Of a stretch of DNA of 64,000 bases, positions 53,119 to 61,632 are shown in pieces; positions within the stretch are counted from its first letter, which is position 1; each line of letters starts with the position of its first letter. The stretch lies in the NCBI GenBank assembly GCA_900471515.1, contig UCFC01000010.1, forward strand, positions 1 to 64,000, written 5' to 3'. The translations under genes and the position numbers were made by a program. Source of the stretch: Hyphomicrobiales bacterium. GTDB taxonomy: Bacteria; Pseudomonadota; Alphaproteobacteria; Rhizobiales; Rhizobiaceae. The notes under the pieces were generated by a model that was not told where the DNA came from, did not search any database, and was given only the letters and a program-made list of their open reading frames with translations.

Positions 53119-54027
53119 CTATCCCTTGATGGCGCCGGCAGTGATGCCCTGCACGAAGAACCTGCCGAGAACGAAGTAGATGACGAGCGGCGGCAGAGCG
53201 GTGAGCAGCGCCGAGGCCATGTCGACCGCATAGTTCTTGGCGCCGGTCGTCGTGACCGTGATGTTGTTGAGCACGACCGTCATCGGCTGCGTGTCCTGCG
53301 CGCCGAAGGTGAGGCCCACCAGAAAGTCGTTCCAGATGCCGGTAATCATCAGGATCAGCACGACAATCATGATATTGCCGGACATCGGCAGGACGATTTC
53401 GAAGAAGATCCGCCAGAAGGAACCGGAATCGATCATCGCGGCGGCAATGATCTGCGGCGGCATGCCCCGGAAATAATTGCGGAAAATCAATGTCAGGAAC
53501 GGCATCGACAAGACGCTGTGAATGACGGCAATGCCGAATGTCGTGCCGTAGATATGCAGCGCTCCGGTAATCTTGATCAGCGGATACATGATGATCTGGA
53601 ACGGCACGAAGGCGCAGATGAAAAGCACGAACAGGAAGCCGTTCGCCCATTTGACGTTCCAGAGCGCCAGCCCGTAGCCGGTCACGATCGACAGCGAGAT
53701 GGTCAGAACGAGGCTCGGGGCGAGAATGTAGAGCGAGTTGATGAAGCCGACGCGCACACCGTTGCAGTTCATGCCCGAACAGGCCTGCATCCAGGCGTAG
53801 GACCAGGCCTCGGTCGTCCAGGGCGAGGGCAGGGAGAAGATCTGCCCCTCGCGGATCTGGTCCATCGTCTTGAAGGATGTGACGACGATGACATAGAGCG
53901 GCACTGCGAAGAAGGCGGCGGCCATCAGCAGGAAAACGAAGATCACCACCCGGCTCGGACGGATCAGCGGGCGCCGGCGCACTTTCGTCTCGCGGCCGGA
54001 TTGCGATGTGGCGGATATCGCCGTCAT
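53119..54027 (-). CDS. Sugar ABC transporter permease (MalG-type)
   Basis: A 302-residue inner-membrane permease with about six membrane segments. The EAA loop that contacts the ATPase is AAAMIDSGSFWRIFFEIVLPMSGNIMIV near 195. The C-terminus GRFFVQGITAGAIKG is typical of MalG-like CUT1 proteins. The ATG at 54027 has AAAGGAGAGAGG in front and overlaps the upstream permease stop (ATGA). Confidence 0.9.
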   Translation of the reverse strand: MTAISATSQSGRETKVRRRPLIRPSRVVIFVFLLMAAAFFAVPLYVIVVTSFKTMDQIREGQIFSLPSPWTTEAWSYAWMQACSGMNCNGVRVGFINSLYILAPSLVLTISLSIVTGYGLALWNVKWANGFLFVLFICAFVPFQIIMYPLIKITGALHIYGTTFGIAVIHSVLSMPFLTLIFRNYFRGMPPQIIAAAMIDSGSFWRIFFEIVLPMSGNIMIVVLILMITGIWNDFLVGLTFGAQDTQPMTVVLNNITVTTTGAKNYAVDMASALLTALPPLVIYFVLGRFFVQGITAGAIKG

Positions 54028-54899
54028 GCCTCTCTCCTTTGCCGGATGGCGGTGATGATGATGAGCGGCAGGAAGAGCACGAGCGTCGTCAAAAGCATGA
54101 CGGTCGCACCTGCCGAGGCGAAACCGAGATTCTGCTTCTGCCAATAGGCGTCGATGACGAAATAGGCCGGCATGACCGATGCGCCGCCCGGTCCGCCATT
54201 GGTCATGGCGACGATGATGTCGTAGGCTTTCACCACGCCGATGCAGAGCAGGATGATGCAGGTCAGGAAGGTGAGTTTCATCATGGGAATGATGACCTCG
54301 ATATAGAGCCGCCAGAAGGGAACGCCATCAAGGCGCGCCGCCTGCCAGATCTCGGTATTGATCGACTTCAACCCGGCGAGCATCAGGGCCATGAAGAAGC
54401 CGGTCGATTGCCAGACGGCTGCCAGAATGACACCGAACATGACGGTGTCCTGGCTCGCAAGCCAGTTGAAGGAAGCGCTTTCCCAGCCCATCGAGTGCAG
54501 CACGTTCTCGACGCCGAGCCCCGGATTGAAGAGCCAGCGCCAGACAAGACCGGTGACAATCAGCGAGACAGCGAGCGGGTAGAGAAAAACGGTGCGGAAG
54601 ACGCCCTCGCCATGCACCTCCTTGTCGATCAGTGCGGCGAGAATGAAACCCGTGACGATCGACAGCAGGCTGCCCACGGCAAAGATGACGAGGTTCTGCA
54701 GCGACAGGATCCAGGACGGATCGTGAAAAAGCCGCCAGTACTGCTTCCAGCCGACCAGTTCATAGTCGGGAAAGCGTCTGGATGCCGTAAAGGAGAGATA
54801 GACGGTCCAGCCTATCGCTCCAATGAAAAAGACAAGCGTCAGCAACGCCGCGGGCGCAACGGCCAGATGCGGGGTGACGCGGCTCCGTCGGATTCCCAT
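54024..54899 (-). CDS. Sugar ABC transporter permease (MalF-type)
   Basis: A 291-residue inner-membrane permease with six membrane segments. The N-terminus HLAVAPAALLTLVFFIGAIGWTVYLSF and the EAA-loop sequence QAARLDGVPFWRLYIEVIIPMMKLTFLT near 200 are typical of the MalF/UgpA group. AGGAGGAGG precedes the ATG. It is the first gene of the operon permease-permease-ATPase-binding protein, with a TGAAC-N8-GTTCA operator and a GTTCATATAAGAAAC element about 55-80 bases upstream. Confidence 0.9.
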   Translation of the reverse strand: MGIRRSRVTPHLAVAPAALLTLVFFIGAIGWTVYLSFTASRRFPDYELVGWKQYWRLFHDPSWILSLQNLVIFAVGSLLSIVTGFILAALIDKEVHGEGVFRTVFLYPLAVSLIVTGLVWRWLFNPGLGVENVLHSMGWESASFNWLASQDTVMFGVILAAVWQSTGFFMALMLAGLKSINTEIWQAARLDGVPFWRLYIEVIIPMMKLTFLTCIILLCIGVVKAYDIIVAMTNGGPGGASVMPAYFVIDAYWQKQNLGFASAGATVMLLTTLVLFLPLIIITAIRQRREA

Positions 54900-54951
54900 G
54901 AGCCTCCTCCTCAGGTCGCCGGCGTTCCGCTCCTCCGGTGCGCCGCGATCT

Positions 54952-54979
54952 GTTTCTTATATGAACAATATCTAGTTCA
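54952..54979 (-). promoter_or_regulatory. Putative IclR-type operator, site 2 (ABC transporter)
   Basis: On the minus strand, TGAAC-N8-GTTCA (54979-54962) runs into GTTCATATAAGAAAC (54966-54952), pointing at the permease gene. The central palindrome is extended to ATGAAC...GTTCAT. Confidence 0.6.
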
Positions 54980-55083
54980 TAATAGACCAACTATAGGAAT
55001 CAAAAAATCGCGATGTCAAATGACAATTGGCTGCGCCCGCTCCAGTTATTCGCGCTGAGGTTGGGTCGCCGGAACGAAGCGGG

Positions 55084-56277
55084 TCAATCGAAGAATGCCT
55101 GATCGTCTTCCGCCAGATACGGCTTTGCCCTTTCGGGCACGAGATCGACACCCATGCCGGGCCGGTCGATCACATCGACAAAGCCATCCTTGACGATCGT
55201 CTTCGGCAGCCCCTCGACGATGTCGTACCACCAGTCCGGATCACCGGTCGTATATTCGAAGGCGATGAAATTGTGGGGCAGGGTGGCGCAAACCTGGATC
55301 AGCGCCGCAAGACCGAGCAGCCCGTTGGCCGTTCCATGCGGCGCCATCATGATCGAGTGAAGGTCAGCATATTCGGCGATCCATTTCAGTTCGGCGATGC
55401 CGCCGACATCGGCCGGGTCGGGGCCGACGACATTGACTGCATGGCCCTCGATCAGTTCCTTGAAATTCTGGCGCAGGTAGATCTGTTCGCCGGTATGGAT
55501 CGGTGTCGTGCTGGCACGTGTGAGTTCGCGATAGACACCGGCATTGACCCAGGGCGTGTAGTCGCCGGACAGCAGGTCCTCGATCCACAGCACATGGTAG
55601 GGCTCCAGCATGCGGGCAAGGCGGATTGCATCCGGCAGCATCCAGCCCGGGCCGCAATCGAGCGCAAGACCGATCCTGTCGCCCACGACTTCCTTCATCG
55701 CGGCGACGCAATCAACCAGGTGCCGCAGGCCTTTTTCGGTGATCGGACCGCGGTCGAGCGCGCCATGGAAGGGGCTGGCATTGGGCTCGCCATAGTAGAA
55801 ATCCGGGATGCGTTTCATCGGTGAATGAAAGCCGATCGGCTGTTTGATGATGGTGAAGCCTTCCGGCAGATCCATCATCTTCTTCAGATCGTCGGCCATG
55901 TGCTCCGGTTGGTAACCGCTCACCGGAAAGCGAATGGAGCCGTTATAAACACGGATGCGATCGCGTACGCGCCCGCCGAGCAGTTTGTGCACCGGCAGGT
56001 TCGCGGCCTTGCCCGCCACATCCCAGAGCGCCATCTCGATAACGCTGACGGCGGAGCCCCAGGGCTTGAAACTGCCGCGCTGGCGGATCTTCAGCATCAC
56101 GCGCTCGACATTGGTCGGGTCCTCGCCGATCAGCGCTTCGCGGAAGGCCAGGATATGCGGCTTGAGATAGGGCTTCCATGTCTCGGCCTGACCGTAGCCG
56201 GAAATGCCCTCGTCGGTGACGATGCGCACGATCGGGCTCTTGCCGATGACGGCGCATTTGAGGTCGACGATCTTCAT
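55084..56277 (-). CDS. Enolase-superfamily sugar-acid dehydratase (mandelate racemase/muconate lactonizing type)
   Basis: A 397-residue enolase-superfamily enzyme. The N-terminal capping domain (to about 120) is followed by the barrel with K145 (FTIIKQPIG), metal ligands D207 (LALDCGPGW), E233 (WIEDLLSG) and E264 (HTGEQIY), and H314 (MAPHGTANG). This pattern resembles mannonate/gluconate/galactonate dehydratase groups. The predicted reaction is loss of water from an aldonate or uronate to give a 2-keto-3-deoxy acid. GGGAGGAG precedes the ATG at 56277. It is divergent from the RraA gene. Confidence 0.86.
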   Translation of the reverse strand: MKIVDLKCAVIGKSPIVRIVTDEGISGYGQAETWKPYLKPHILAFREALIGEDPTNVERVMLKIRQRGSFKPWGSAVSVIEMALWDVAGKAANLPVHKLLGGRVRDRIRVYNGSIRFPVSGYQPEHMADDLKKMMDLPEGFTIIKQPIGFHSPMKRIPDFYYGEPNASPFHGALDRGPITEKGLRHLVDCVAAMKEVVGDRIGLALDCGPGWMLPDAIRLARMLEPYHVLWIEDLLSGDYTPWVNAGVYRELTRASTTPIHTGEQIYLRQNFKELIEGHAVNVVGPDPADVGGIAELKWIAEYADLHSIMMAPHGTANGLLGLAALIQVCATLPHNFIAFEYTTGDPDWWYDIVEGLPKTIVKDGFVDVIDRPGMGVDLVPERAKPYLAEDDQAFFD

Positions 56278-56383
56278 ATCCGCTCCTCCCTGTATCGGTT
56301 TTATCGGATGTCCGCGCCTGGACGCCCATCGGCCCTCAAGAGCGATTGACAAGACTCCGATCCTTCCATTACCATTCATTAGA

Positions 56384-56409
56384 GAACTTTGAAAGTTCAA
56401 ATAAGAAAC
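56384..56409 (+). promoter_or_regulatory. Putative IclR-type operator, site 3 (RraA/dehydratase genes)
   Basis: GAACTTT-G-AAAGTTC (56384-56398) is a perfect 15-base palindrome running into GTTCAAATAAGAAAC (56395-56409), 65 bases before the RraA start and in the divergent region with the first dehydratase. The half-site spacing is one base shorter than at the other sites. Confidence 0.6.
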
Positions 56410-56473
56410 AATCGGAGGAGCGACTGTTTCTTAACGTGCTTGCAGGAGTGGGCTTAGCTGGAGGAGGCAGGCC

Positions 56474-57169
56474 ATGGTTACGCAGCATGCAGAGATCGCG
56501 GGCAGGGCCGAGCGATTCAAGAAGCTCTATACGGCTGCAGTCTACGACATTCTGGACGAGATGGGACTGCCCAATCAATGTATCGATCTCGGCGTTCATG
56601 CGCTCGACCGGTCGATGCGCATTGCCGGCCCTGCCTTTACGGTCGCCGTGACTGCCGACATGCGCAGCGACGAAGAATATGATCTCGAAGAGGTCAAAAC
56701 CTTCACCTTTTTCCGCCGCATGTATCCAGGTTGCGTCGTGCTGATCTCCGCGGCTGGCGAGCGCAAGGCCGGCCATTGGGGCGAACTGATGAGCACTGCT
56801 TCCAAAGCACGAGGCGCGGCTGGCGTCGTTGTTGACGGTGGAATCCGCGATGGCAATATCCTCCTGGGAATGGAGGACTGGCCGGTCTTTACCCGCTATC
56901 TTTCCCCGATCGAGTCTCGGGGGCGCACGCGTATCAGCGGTATCGAAGTCCCGGTTGCCGTGACCGGCACGCTGACGTCGCAGATCAGGGTCAATCCGGG
57001 CGATTGGCTGTTTGGCGACATGGATGGCGTGATGGTCATTCCCGCCGACAAGGTTGAAGCCGTTCTGATCCGCGCCGAAGAGGTTCTGACGATCGAGAAC
57101 CGCTCGCGCGATGAAATCCGTGCCGGCGGCGATGTTGCCGATATCTACGCGAAATACGGACGGCTTTGA
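56474..57169 (+). CDS. RraA-family aldolase/dimethylmenaquinone methyltransferase-like protein
   Basis: A 231-residue RraA-fold protein. HWGELMSTASKARGAAGVVVDGGIRD carries the substrate- and metal-binding G103-E104 and R125-D126 pair of class II pyruvate aldolases such as HMG/CHA aldolase. In sugar-acid clusters such proteins cleave or modify 2-keto acids; several members have other roles, so the reaction is not proven. GGAGGAGG lies before the ATG. It shares a transcription unit with the second dehydratase 60 bases on. Confidence 0.83.
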   Translation: MVTQHAEIAGRAERFKKLYTAAVYDILDEMGLPNQCIDLGVHALDRSMRIAGPAFTVAVTADMRSDEEYDLEEVKTFTFFRRMYPGCVVLISAAGERKAGHWGELMSTASKARGAAGVVVDGGIRDGNILLGMEDWPVFTRYLSPIESRGRTRISGIEVPVAVTGTLTSQIRVNPGDWLFGDMDGVMVIPADKVEAVLIRAEEVLTIENRSRDEIRAGGDVADIYAKYGRL

Positions 57170-57229
57170 TCCGTTCGCCACTAGAACAGTCGTCAAGCGG
57201 CTTGCGAGACCCGCGGCCGGGAGGAAACC

Positions 57230-58417
57230 ATGAAAATTACGGCGCAGAAGGTCTTCGTCGCCAATGTTTCGCGGACCAACTTCGTCTTTGTGAAGCTCTA
57301 CACGGACGAGGGGCTGGAGGGCGTCGGCGAGGCGACGCTCGAATGGAAGACCAAAACGGTCGTCTCCGCCCTGGAGGAACTGGAGCGGGTGTTGATCGGG
57401 CGCGATCCGTTTGCCGTCGATGCCATCGTCGAGCAATTGCATCGCGATTCCTACTGGCGGACCGGCGCGGTCTTTCGCACCGCGCTCGGCGCAATCGAGG
57501 CGGCGCTTCTCGATATCAAGGGCAAGGCGCTCGGCGTGCCGGCCTTCGAACTTCTCGGCGGCAAATATCGCGACCGGGTCGAATGCTATGCCAATCACTG
57601 GTTCTTCGGTGCGGCGACGCCGGAACAATATGCCGAGAAGGCCCGCGCGGCGGTCGCCATGGGATACCGCGCCCTCAAATGGGACCCCTTCGATGTCGCC
57701 GATCTCGAAATGAACGGCAAGCAGCGACGCCAGACGATCGATATCGTGGCCGCGGTGCGCGATGCGGTCGGGCCGGATGTGGACCTCATGCTCGACGTGC
57801 ATGGCCGGCTGAACGTGCCGACGGCGATTGCCATGTGCCGCGAACTCGCACGGTTCGATCTACGCTGGATCGAGGAGCCGACGCCGCCGGAAAGCATCGA
57901 TGCGCTTGCCGACGTGCGCGCGGCAAGCGCCGTGCCGATCGCCGCCGGTGAACGCTGGTACGAACCTACGCGCTTCCTCGAAGCGCTGGCCAAGAAGGCG
58001 GTGGATGTGTTGCAGCCGGATGTCTCCCATGCCGGCGGCCTCGGGGAGACAAAGCGCATTGCGCATATGGCGCATTATCATCTCATTCCGGTTGCCCCGC
58101 ACAATCCGGTCGGACCCGTCATGAATGCGATGACCCTGCACATGTCGGTGGCGATACCGAATTTCTCGGTGTTTGAAACCGTCTCGATCGACGTGCCCTG
58201 GCGCAAGGAACTGGTTCGCGAGACGCTGCAATTCGACAGCGGCGCAATCCTTGCGCCAACGGCGCCAGGGTTGGGCGTCGAACTGAATGAGGAAGCCTGC
58301 GCGCGCTATCCCTATGCGCCATACGATGTGCCGCTGTTCGACGGCAGCATGAACACGAGCGGTGTCGCAACGGGAGCTGCAACATTCGGGCAGGCCGAGG
58401 AGGGCGGGCGCGATTGA
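57230..58417 (+). CDS. Enolase-superfamily sugar-acid dehydratase (galactonate dehydratase-like)
   Basis: A 395-residue enolase-superfamily enzyme distinct from the one at 55.1 kb. Likely catalytic and metal residues are K150 (RALKWDPF), D189 and H191 (LMLDVHGRL), E215 (WIEEPTPPE), E241 (AAGERWY) and H291 (VAPHNPVGP). The D-x-H pair and the HNPxGP motif are typical of D-galactonate/gluconate dehydratases. The last eighteen residues or so look disordered. GGGAGGAAACC precedes the ATG. The product would be a 2-keto-3-deoxy acid, which RraA-type or VOC proteins could process. Confidence 0.87.
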   Translation: MKITAQKVFVANVSRTNFVFVKLYTDEGLEGVGEATLEWKTKTVVSALEELERVLIGRDPFAVDAIVEQLHRDSYWRTGAVFRTALGAIEAALLDIKGKALGVPAFELLGGKYRDRVECYANHWFFGAATPEQYAEKARAAVAMGYRALKWDPFDVADLEMNGKQRRQTIDIVAAVRDAVGPDVDLMLDVHGRLNVPTAIAMCRELARFDLRWIEEPTPPESIDALADVRAASAVPIAAGERWYEPTRFLEALAKKAVDVLQPDVSHAGGLGETKRIAHMAHYHLIPVAPHNPVGPVMNAMTLHMSVAIPNFSVFETVSIDVPWRKELVRETLQFDSGAILAPTAPGLGVELNEEACARYPYAPYDVPLFDGSMNTSGVATGAATFGQAEEGGRD

Positions 58418-58449
58418 CAGCTAGTGCTCTGCGCCGAAAAGTTATATAA

Positions 58450-58477
58450 TGAAACAGCATCAGTTCATATTTGAATA
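58450..58477 (+). promoter_or_regulatory. Putative IclR-type operator, site 4 (second ABC transporter)
   Basis: TGAAA-N8-GTTCA (58450-58467) continues as GTTCATATTTGAATA, a diverged copy of the GTTCA[AT]ATAAGAAAC element, pointing to the second binding-protein gene. The half-site spacing of eight bases equals that of sites 1 and 2. Confidence 0.5.
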
Positions 58478-58479
58478 GT

Positions 58480-58589
58480 CCGGTATCTGCGTAGGTCGCA
58501 TGAAAGTGTGGCCTGGTGGAAAGAGGAGCCACCCTGGCGGATACCGGTAGCAGAAAGGTCTGAGGAGACGGAGGCGACCGACATGTCGC
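58480..58589 (+). promoter_or_regulatory. Structured mRNA leader of the second sugar transporter operon
   Basis: The leader folds on inspection into an 11-base closing stem (58480-58490 with 58537-58547), enclosing a possible TGCG/CGCA hairpin and a GGTGG (58515-58519) / CCACC (58529-58533) hairpin. Two more hairpins follow: GTCT-GAGG-AGAC (58558-58569) and GCGAC/GTCGC (58574-58589). The AAGGAGGAG ribosome-binding site comes directly after. No known riboswitch class was recognised. Confidence 0.45.
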
Positions 58590-58605
58590 ACGAAGGAGGA
58601 GAACA

Positions 58606-59826
58606 ATGGACAAGATGAAGATGACGGTCATGACGGCCGTAGCAGTCTCGGCACTTTCATTCGCATACACGAGTGCAATGGCCGGCGAGGTGGTCTGGTG
58701 GACGCCGAACTGGGGCCAGGCGCGAGCGGAGAAACTGGCTGCCGATTTCCAGAAGGCCAATCCCGATATTACGATCAAGATGGAGATCACGACGGCAAAC
58801 GGCCTGCCGCAGCGCATCCTGACTGCGCTGCAGTCCGGCGCGACGCCTGATATTATCGAGGTTCAGCATCCCTGGGTTCAGGGCTATGCGCATAATGGTC
58901 TGGTGCTGCCGGTTGACGATGTCATCGAGGACAAGGACGATTACAACAAGGCGGCAATCAACTACGACACCTATGACGGTAAGCTCTACGGCATTCCGTA
59001 TCGCATCGAATGCGTGGGCATGCTTTATAACATCAGCGACTTCCAGGCAGCCGGGCTCGACCCTGCCAACCCGCCGCAGACCTGGGCTCAATGGATGGAC
59101 GCGGCAAAGAAGCTGACGACGGGCGGCAAGTTCGGCATGGCGATCACCGGCGGCGGTGAGGTCGGCAATACCGTTACCCGTCTGCTGCCGCTGATCTGGA
59201 TGAATGGCGGGGACGTCATCAGCGCCGATGGAAAGACCGCCGTGGTCAATACGCCGGAAGCCGTCGCTGCGGTCAAATTCTACACGGACTTCTACAAGAA
59301 CAAGTACTCGCCGGATTCGACGCTGCAGAATGACGGCATTGCCAACCGCCAGCTCTTCATCGCCGGCAAGGTATCCATGTATCAGGCCGGTCAATTCGAC
59401 ATCGCCCCGATCATGCAGGCAAAGCCCGACATGAAGCTTGGTGCAATGGCAACACCGCACCCGGAGGGTAAGCAGACTGCCGGTATCATTGGCGGCTGGA
59501 GCTATGTGATCCCGAAGGATGCCAAGAATCCCGACGATGCCCGGAAGTTCATCAAGTTCCTCGCGACATCGGACAATCAGGGCTTCTTCACCGATACGTT
59601 CCCGGCCCGCGCTTCGGCCCTGTCTCAGCCGCGATTCCAGGATCCCATGCTCAAACAGTTCGCGGCCATGCTTCCCTTCGGCCGGCCGGCGCCGAACACG
59701 CCCCGCTGGGTGGAGATTTCGCAAGCCCTGTTCGATGGCGTGCAGCGGGTTCTTTCCGGCGATCAGGATCCGCAGGCATCCATGGATCAGGCCAAGGATG
59801 AAATTCAGGCGCTGCTCGACAGCTGA
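58606..59826 (+). CDS. Sugar ABC transporter, extracellular substrate-binding protein (second system)
   Basis: A 406-residue family 1 solute-binding protein. The signal peptide ends TSAMA-GEVVWWTPNWGQARAEKLAADFQKANPDITI. Family features are GATPDIIEVQHPWVQGYA, LYGIPYRIECVGMLYNISDF, FIAGKVSMYQAGQFDIAP and GGWSYVIPKDAKNPDDARKFIKFLA. It differs clearly from the binding protein at 51 kb. AAGGAGGAG precedes the ATG. Two permeases follow; no ATPase is encoded after them. Confidence 0.88.
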   Translation: MDKMKMTVMTAVAVSALSFAYTSAMAGEVVWWTPNWGQARAEKLAADFQKANPDITIKMEITTANGLPQRILTALQSGATPDIIEVQHPWVQGYAHNGLVLPVDDVIEDKDDYNKAAINYDTYDGKLYGIPYRIECVGMLYNISDFQAAGLDPANPPQTWAQWMDAAKKLTTGGKFGMAITGGGEVGNTVTRLLPLIWMNGGDVISADGKTAVVNTPEAVAAVKFYTDFYKNKYSPDSTLQNDGIANRQLFIAGKVSMYQAGQFDIAPIMQAKPDMKLGAMATPHPEGKQTAGIIGGWSYVIPKDAKNPDDARKFIKFLATSDNQGFFTDTFPARASALSQPRFQDPMLKQFAAMLPFGRPAPNTPRWVEISQALFDGVQRVLSGDQDPQASMDQAKDEIQALLDS

Positions 59827-59931
59827 TGAAGCGCCGAGCAGGCAAGGTGGTTTTGCAGCGGGCGGCGTCGGCGCTGTCCGCGCCGCCGACGCCAAATGAT
59901 ATTTCCGCCGTATCTCAGGAAAGGTCGCCCC

Positions 59932-60786
59932 ATGGGCCGCCCATCTACAGGTCTTCTGTTTGTCCTGCCCGCCATGATCGTGCTGGCCATGCTGATCGCC
60001 TATCCGATCGCCTATACGGCCCTGCTCAGCGCCACCAATGCGCAGGGTGCTTTCACGGGCAGGAATTTCGTCAACGTGCTGCGTCCGCCGGTGACGCGGC
60101 AGGCCTTCGTCAATCTCATCTATTTCGTCGGCGGGTCGATCGTCTTCCAGGTGGCGCTCGGCACGGCGACCGCCATCCTGCTCAACCAGCAATTTTCCGG
60201 CCGTGCCATCCTGCGTTCGATAACGCTCATTCCCTGGGTCGTTCCCGGTATCGTTGCCGCGACAACGTGGGCATGGATGTTCCATACCGAATTCGGCATC
60301 ATCAACTACATGATGACCGGCGCCGGCATCATCCCGGCGCCGGTCAGCTGGCTGACGGATAGCGGTACCGTCATGCCGGTTCTGATCGCCATCAATGTCT
60401 GGAAGCTGTTTCCGTTCGTGGCGATTATGGTTCTCGCCGGTCTGCAGGCGATCCCGAAGGAGCTTTATGAGGCGGCCAAGGTCGACGGCGCAAATTTCTG
60501 GGAGGAGGTCTGGTACGTCACGCTGCCGCAGGTCCGTCCGGTCATCACCGCGGTAACGCTGCTGCTGGTCATCTGGGGCCTCAACTCGATCACGCTGATT
60601 TACGCCATCACCAAAGGTGGACCTGCTAACAAGACGCTGATCACGCCGATCCAGATCTTTCGGCTCGCTTTCGAGAGTTTCCAGTTCAATCAGGCGGCGG
60701 CGCTGTCGGTCATCTTCTTCCTGGTGGCGGCTGTGCTCGTGGCGATCTACCTGAAGGTTCTGGCGGCAAGGCCGGGAGAGGCGTGA
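59932..60786 (+). CDS. Sugar ABC transporter permease (MalF-type, second system)
   Basis: A 284-residue permease with six membrane segments, beginning GLLFVLPAMIVLAMLIAYPIAYTALLSATNA. The EAA loop is ELYEAAKVDGANFWEEVWYVTLPQVRPVITA near 190. The ATG at 59932 has AGGAAAGG upstream and is preferred to one at 59896. It lies 105 bases after the binding-protein gene and overlaps the region of the next start. Confidence 0.9.
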   Translation: MGRPSTGLLFVLPAMIVLAMLIAYPIAYTALLSATNAQGAFTGRNFVNVLRPPVTRQAFVNLIYFVGGSIVFQVALGTATAILLNQQFSGRAILRSITLIPWVVPGIVAATTWAWMFHTEFGIINYMMTGAGIIPAPVSWLTDSGTVMPVLIAINVWKLFPFVAIMVLAGLQAIPKELYEAAKVDGANFWEEVWYVTLPQVRPVITAVTLLLVIWGLNSITLIYAITKGGPANKTLITPIQIFRLAFESFQFNQAAALSVIFFLVAAVLVAIYLKVLAARPGEA

Positions 60787-61619
60787 TGGTACGAAGAAAC
60801 CGCCTTGGAACGCTGACGATTGCACTCTGCTCGCTTGTTCTCGTGGCCGTCTGCCTCTTCCCCTTCGCCTGGATGGCGCTGTCCTCGATCAAGACGCTTC
60901 CCGAACTTTACACGGTGCCGCCGCATTGGCTGCCGTCGGCGCCGACGATCGGCAACTATGTCAACGTCATCTTCAGCTCGAACATTCCGCGCTACTTCCT
61001 GAACAGTGTCGTGATCTCGGTCGGCTCCACAGGCCTTGCGCTGATCCTGGCAATCTTTGCGTCCTACGGCTTTGCCCGTTTCGAATTCCGCGGCAGGCGC
61101 TTTCTGCAATCGCTGGTGCTGATCGGCCAATTGCTGCCGACGGCGGCGATCATCGTGCCGCTCTTCATCACGCTGCGCTATCTGCACCTGGTCAATACCT
61201 ATTGGGGTTTGATCCTGGTCTACATGATCATCACCCTGCCGCTCAGTGTCTGGATGCTGACGAGCTATTTCCGGGCGATACCTGTCGAGCTGGAAGAGGC
61301 CGCGACGATCGACGGCGCCTCGCGCCTCGGCGTGCTTTTTCGCATCACGCTTCCGCTCTCCACCCCTGGGCTGGTGGCTGTCGTGGTCTATGCTTTCGTG
61401 ACCACCTGGAACGAGTTCATCTTCGCGCTCTGCTTTGCAACGGATTCCTCGGTCAAGACCCTGCCGATCGGCCTTGCGGAATTTTCGACCGAGTTCAACA
61501 CCGATTGGGGAGCGGTCATGGCCGCCTCCATGGTGATGACGGTGCCGATCGCTCTCCTGTTCCTCTTCTTCCAGAACCTTTTCGTCGGCGGACTGACGGC
61601 AGGGGCGACCAAAGGCTGA
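60786..61619 (+). CDS. Sugar ABC transporter permease (MalG-type, second system)
   Basis: A 277-residue permease. The N-terminus LTIALCSLVLVAVCLFPFAWMALSSIKT and the EAA loop ELEEAATIDGASRLGVLFRITLPLSTPGLV near 175 are typical of MalG-like proteins, as is the closing FFQNLFVGGLTAGATKG. GGGAGAGG precedes the ATG, which overlaps the previous stop (TGATG). It is the last gene of the second transporter, which has no ATPase within the window, so it probably uses that at 52 kb or one elsewhere. Confidence 0.9.
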   Translation: MVRRNRLGTLTIALCSLVLVAVCLFPFAWMALSSIKTLPELYTVPPHWLPSAPTIGNYVNVIFSSNIPRYFLNSVVISVGSTGLALILAIFASYGFARFEFRGRRFLQSLVLIGQLLPTAAIIVPLFITLRYLHLVNTYWGLILVYMIITLPLSVWMLTSYFRAIPVELEEAATIDGASRLGVLFRITLPLSTPGLVAVVVYAFVTTWNEFIFALCFATDSSVKTLPIGLAEFSTEFNTDWGAVMAASMVMTVPIALLFLFFQNLFVGGLTAGATKG

Positions 61620-61632
61620 ATGAACCTTCCGA

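Noticed and set aside
52975..55058. Two long plus-strand frames (350-390 residues)
   Set aside because: They are antisense to the ATPase and permease genes and rich in H, D, R and E, as expected from reverse-complement shadows.
58657..60825. 722-residue minus-strand frame
   Set aside because: It is antisense to the second binding protein and permease genes, which carry full family motifs.
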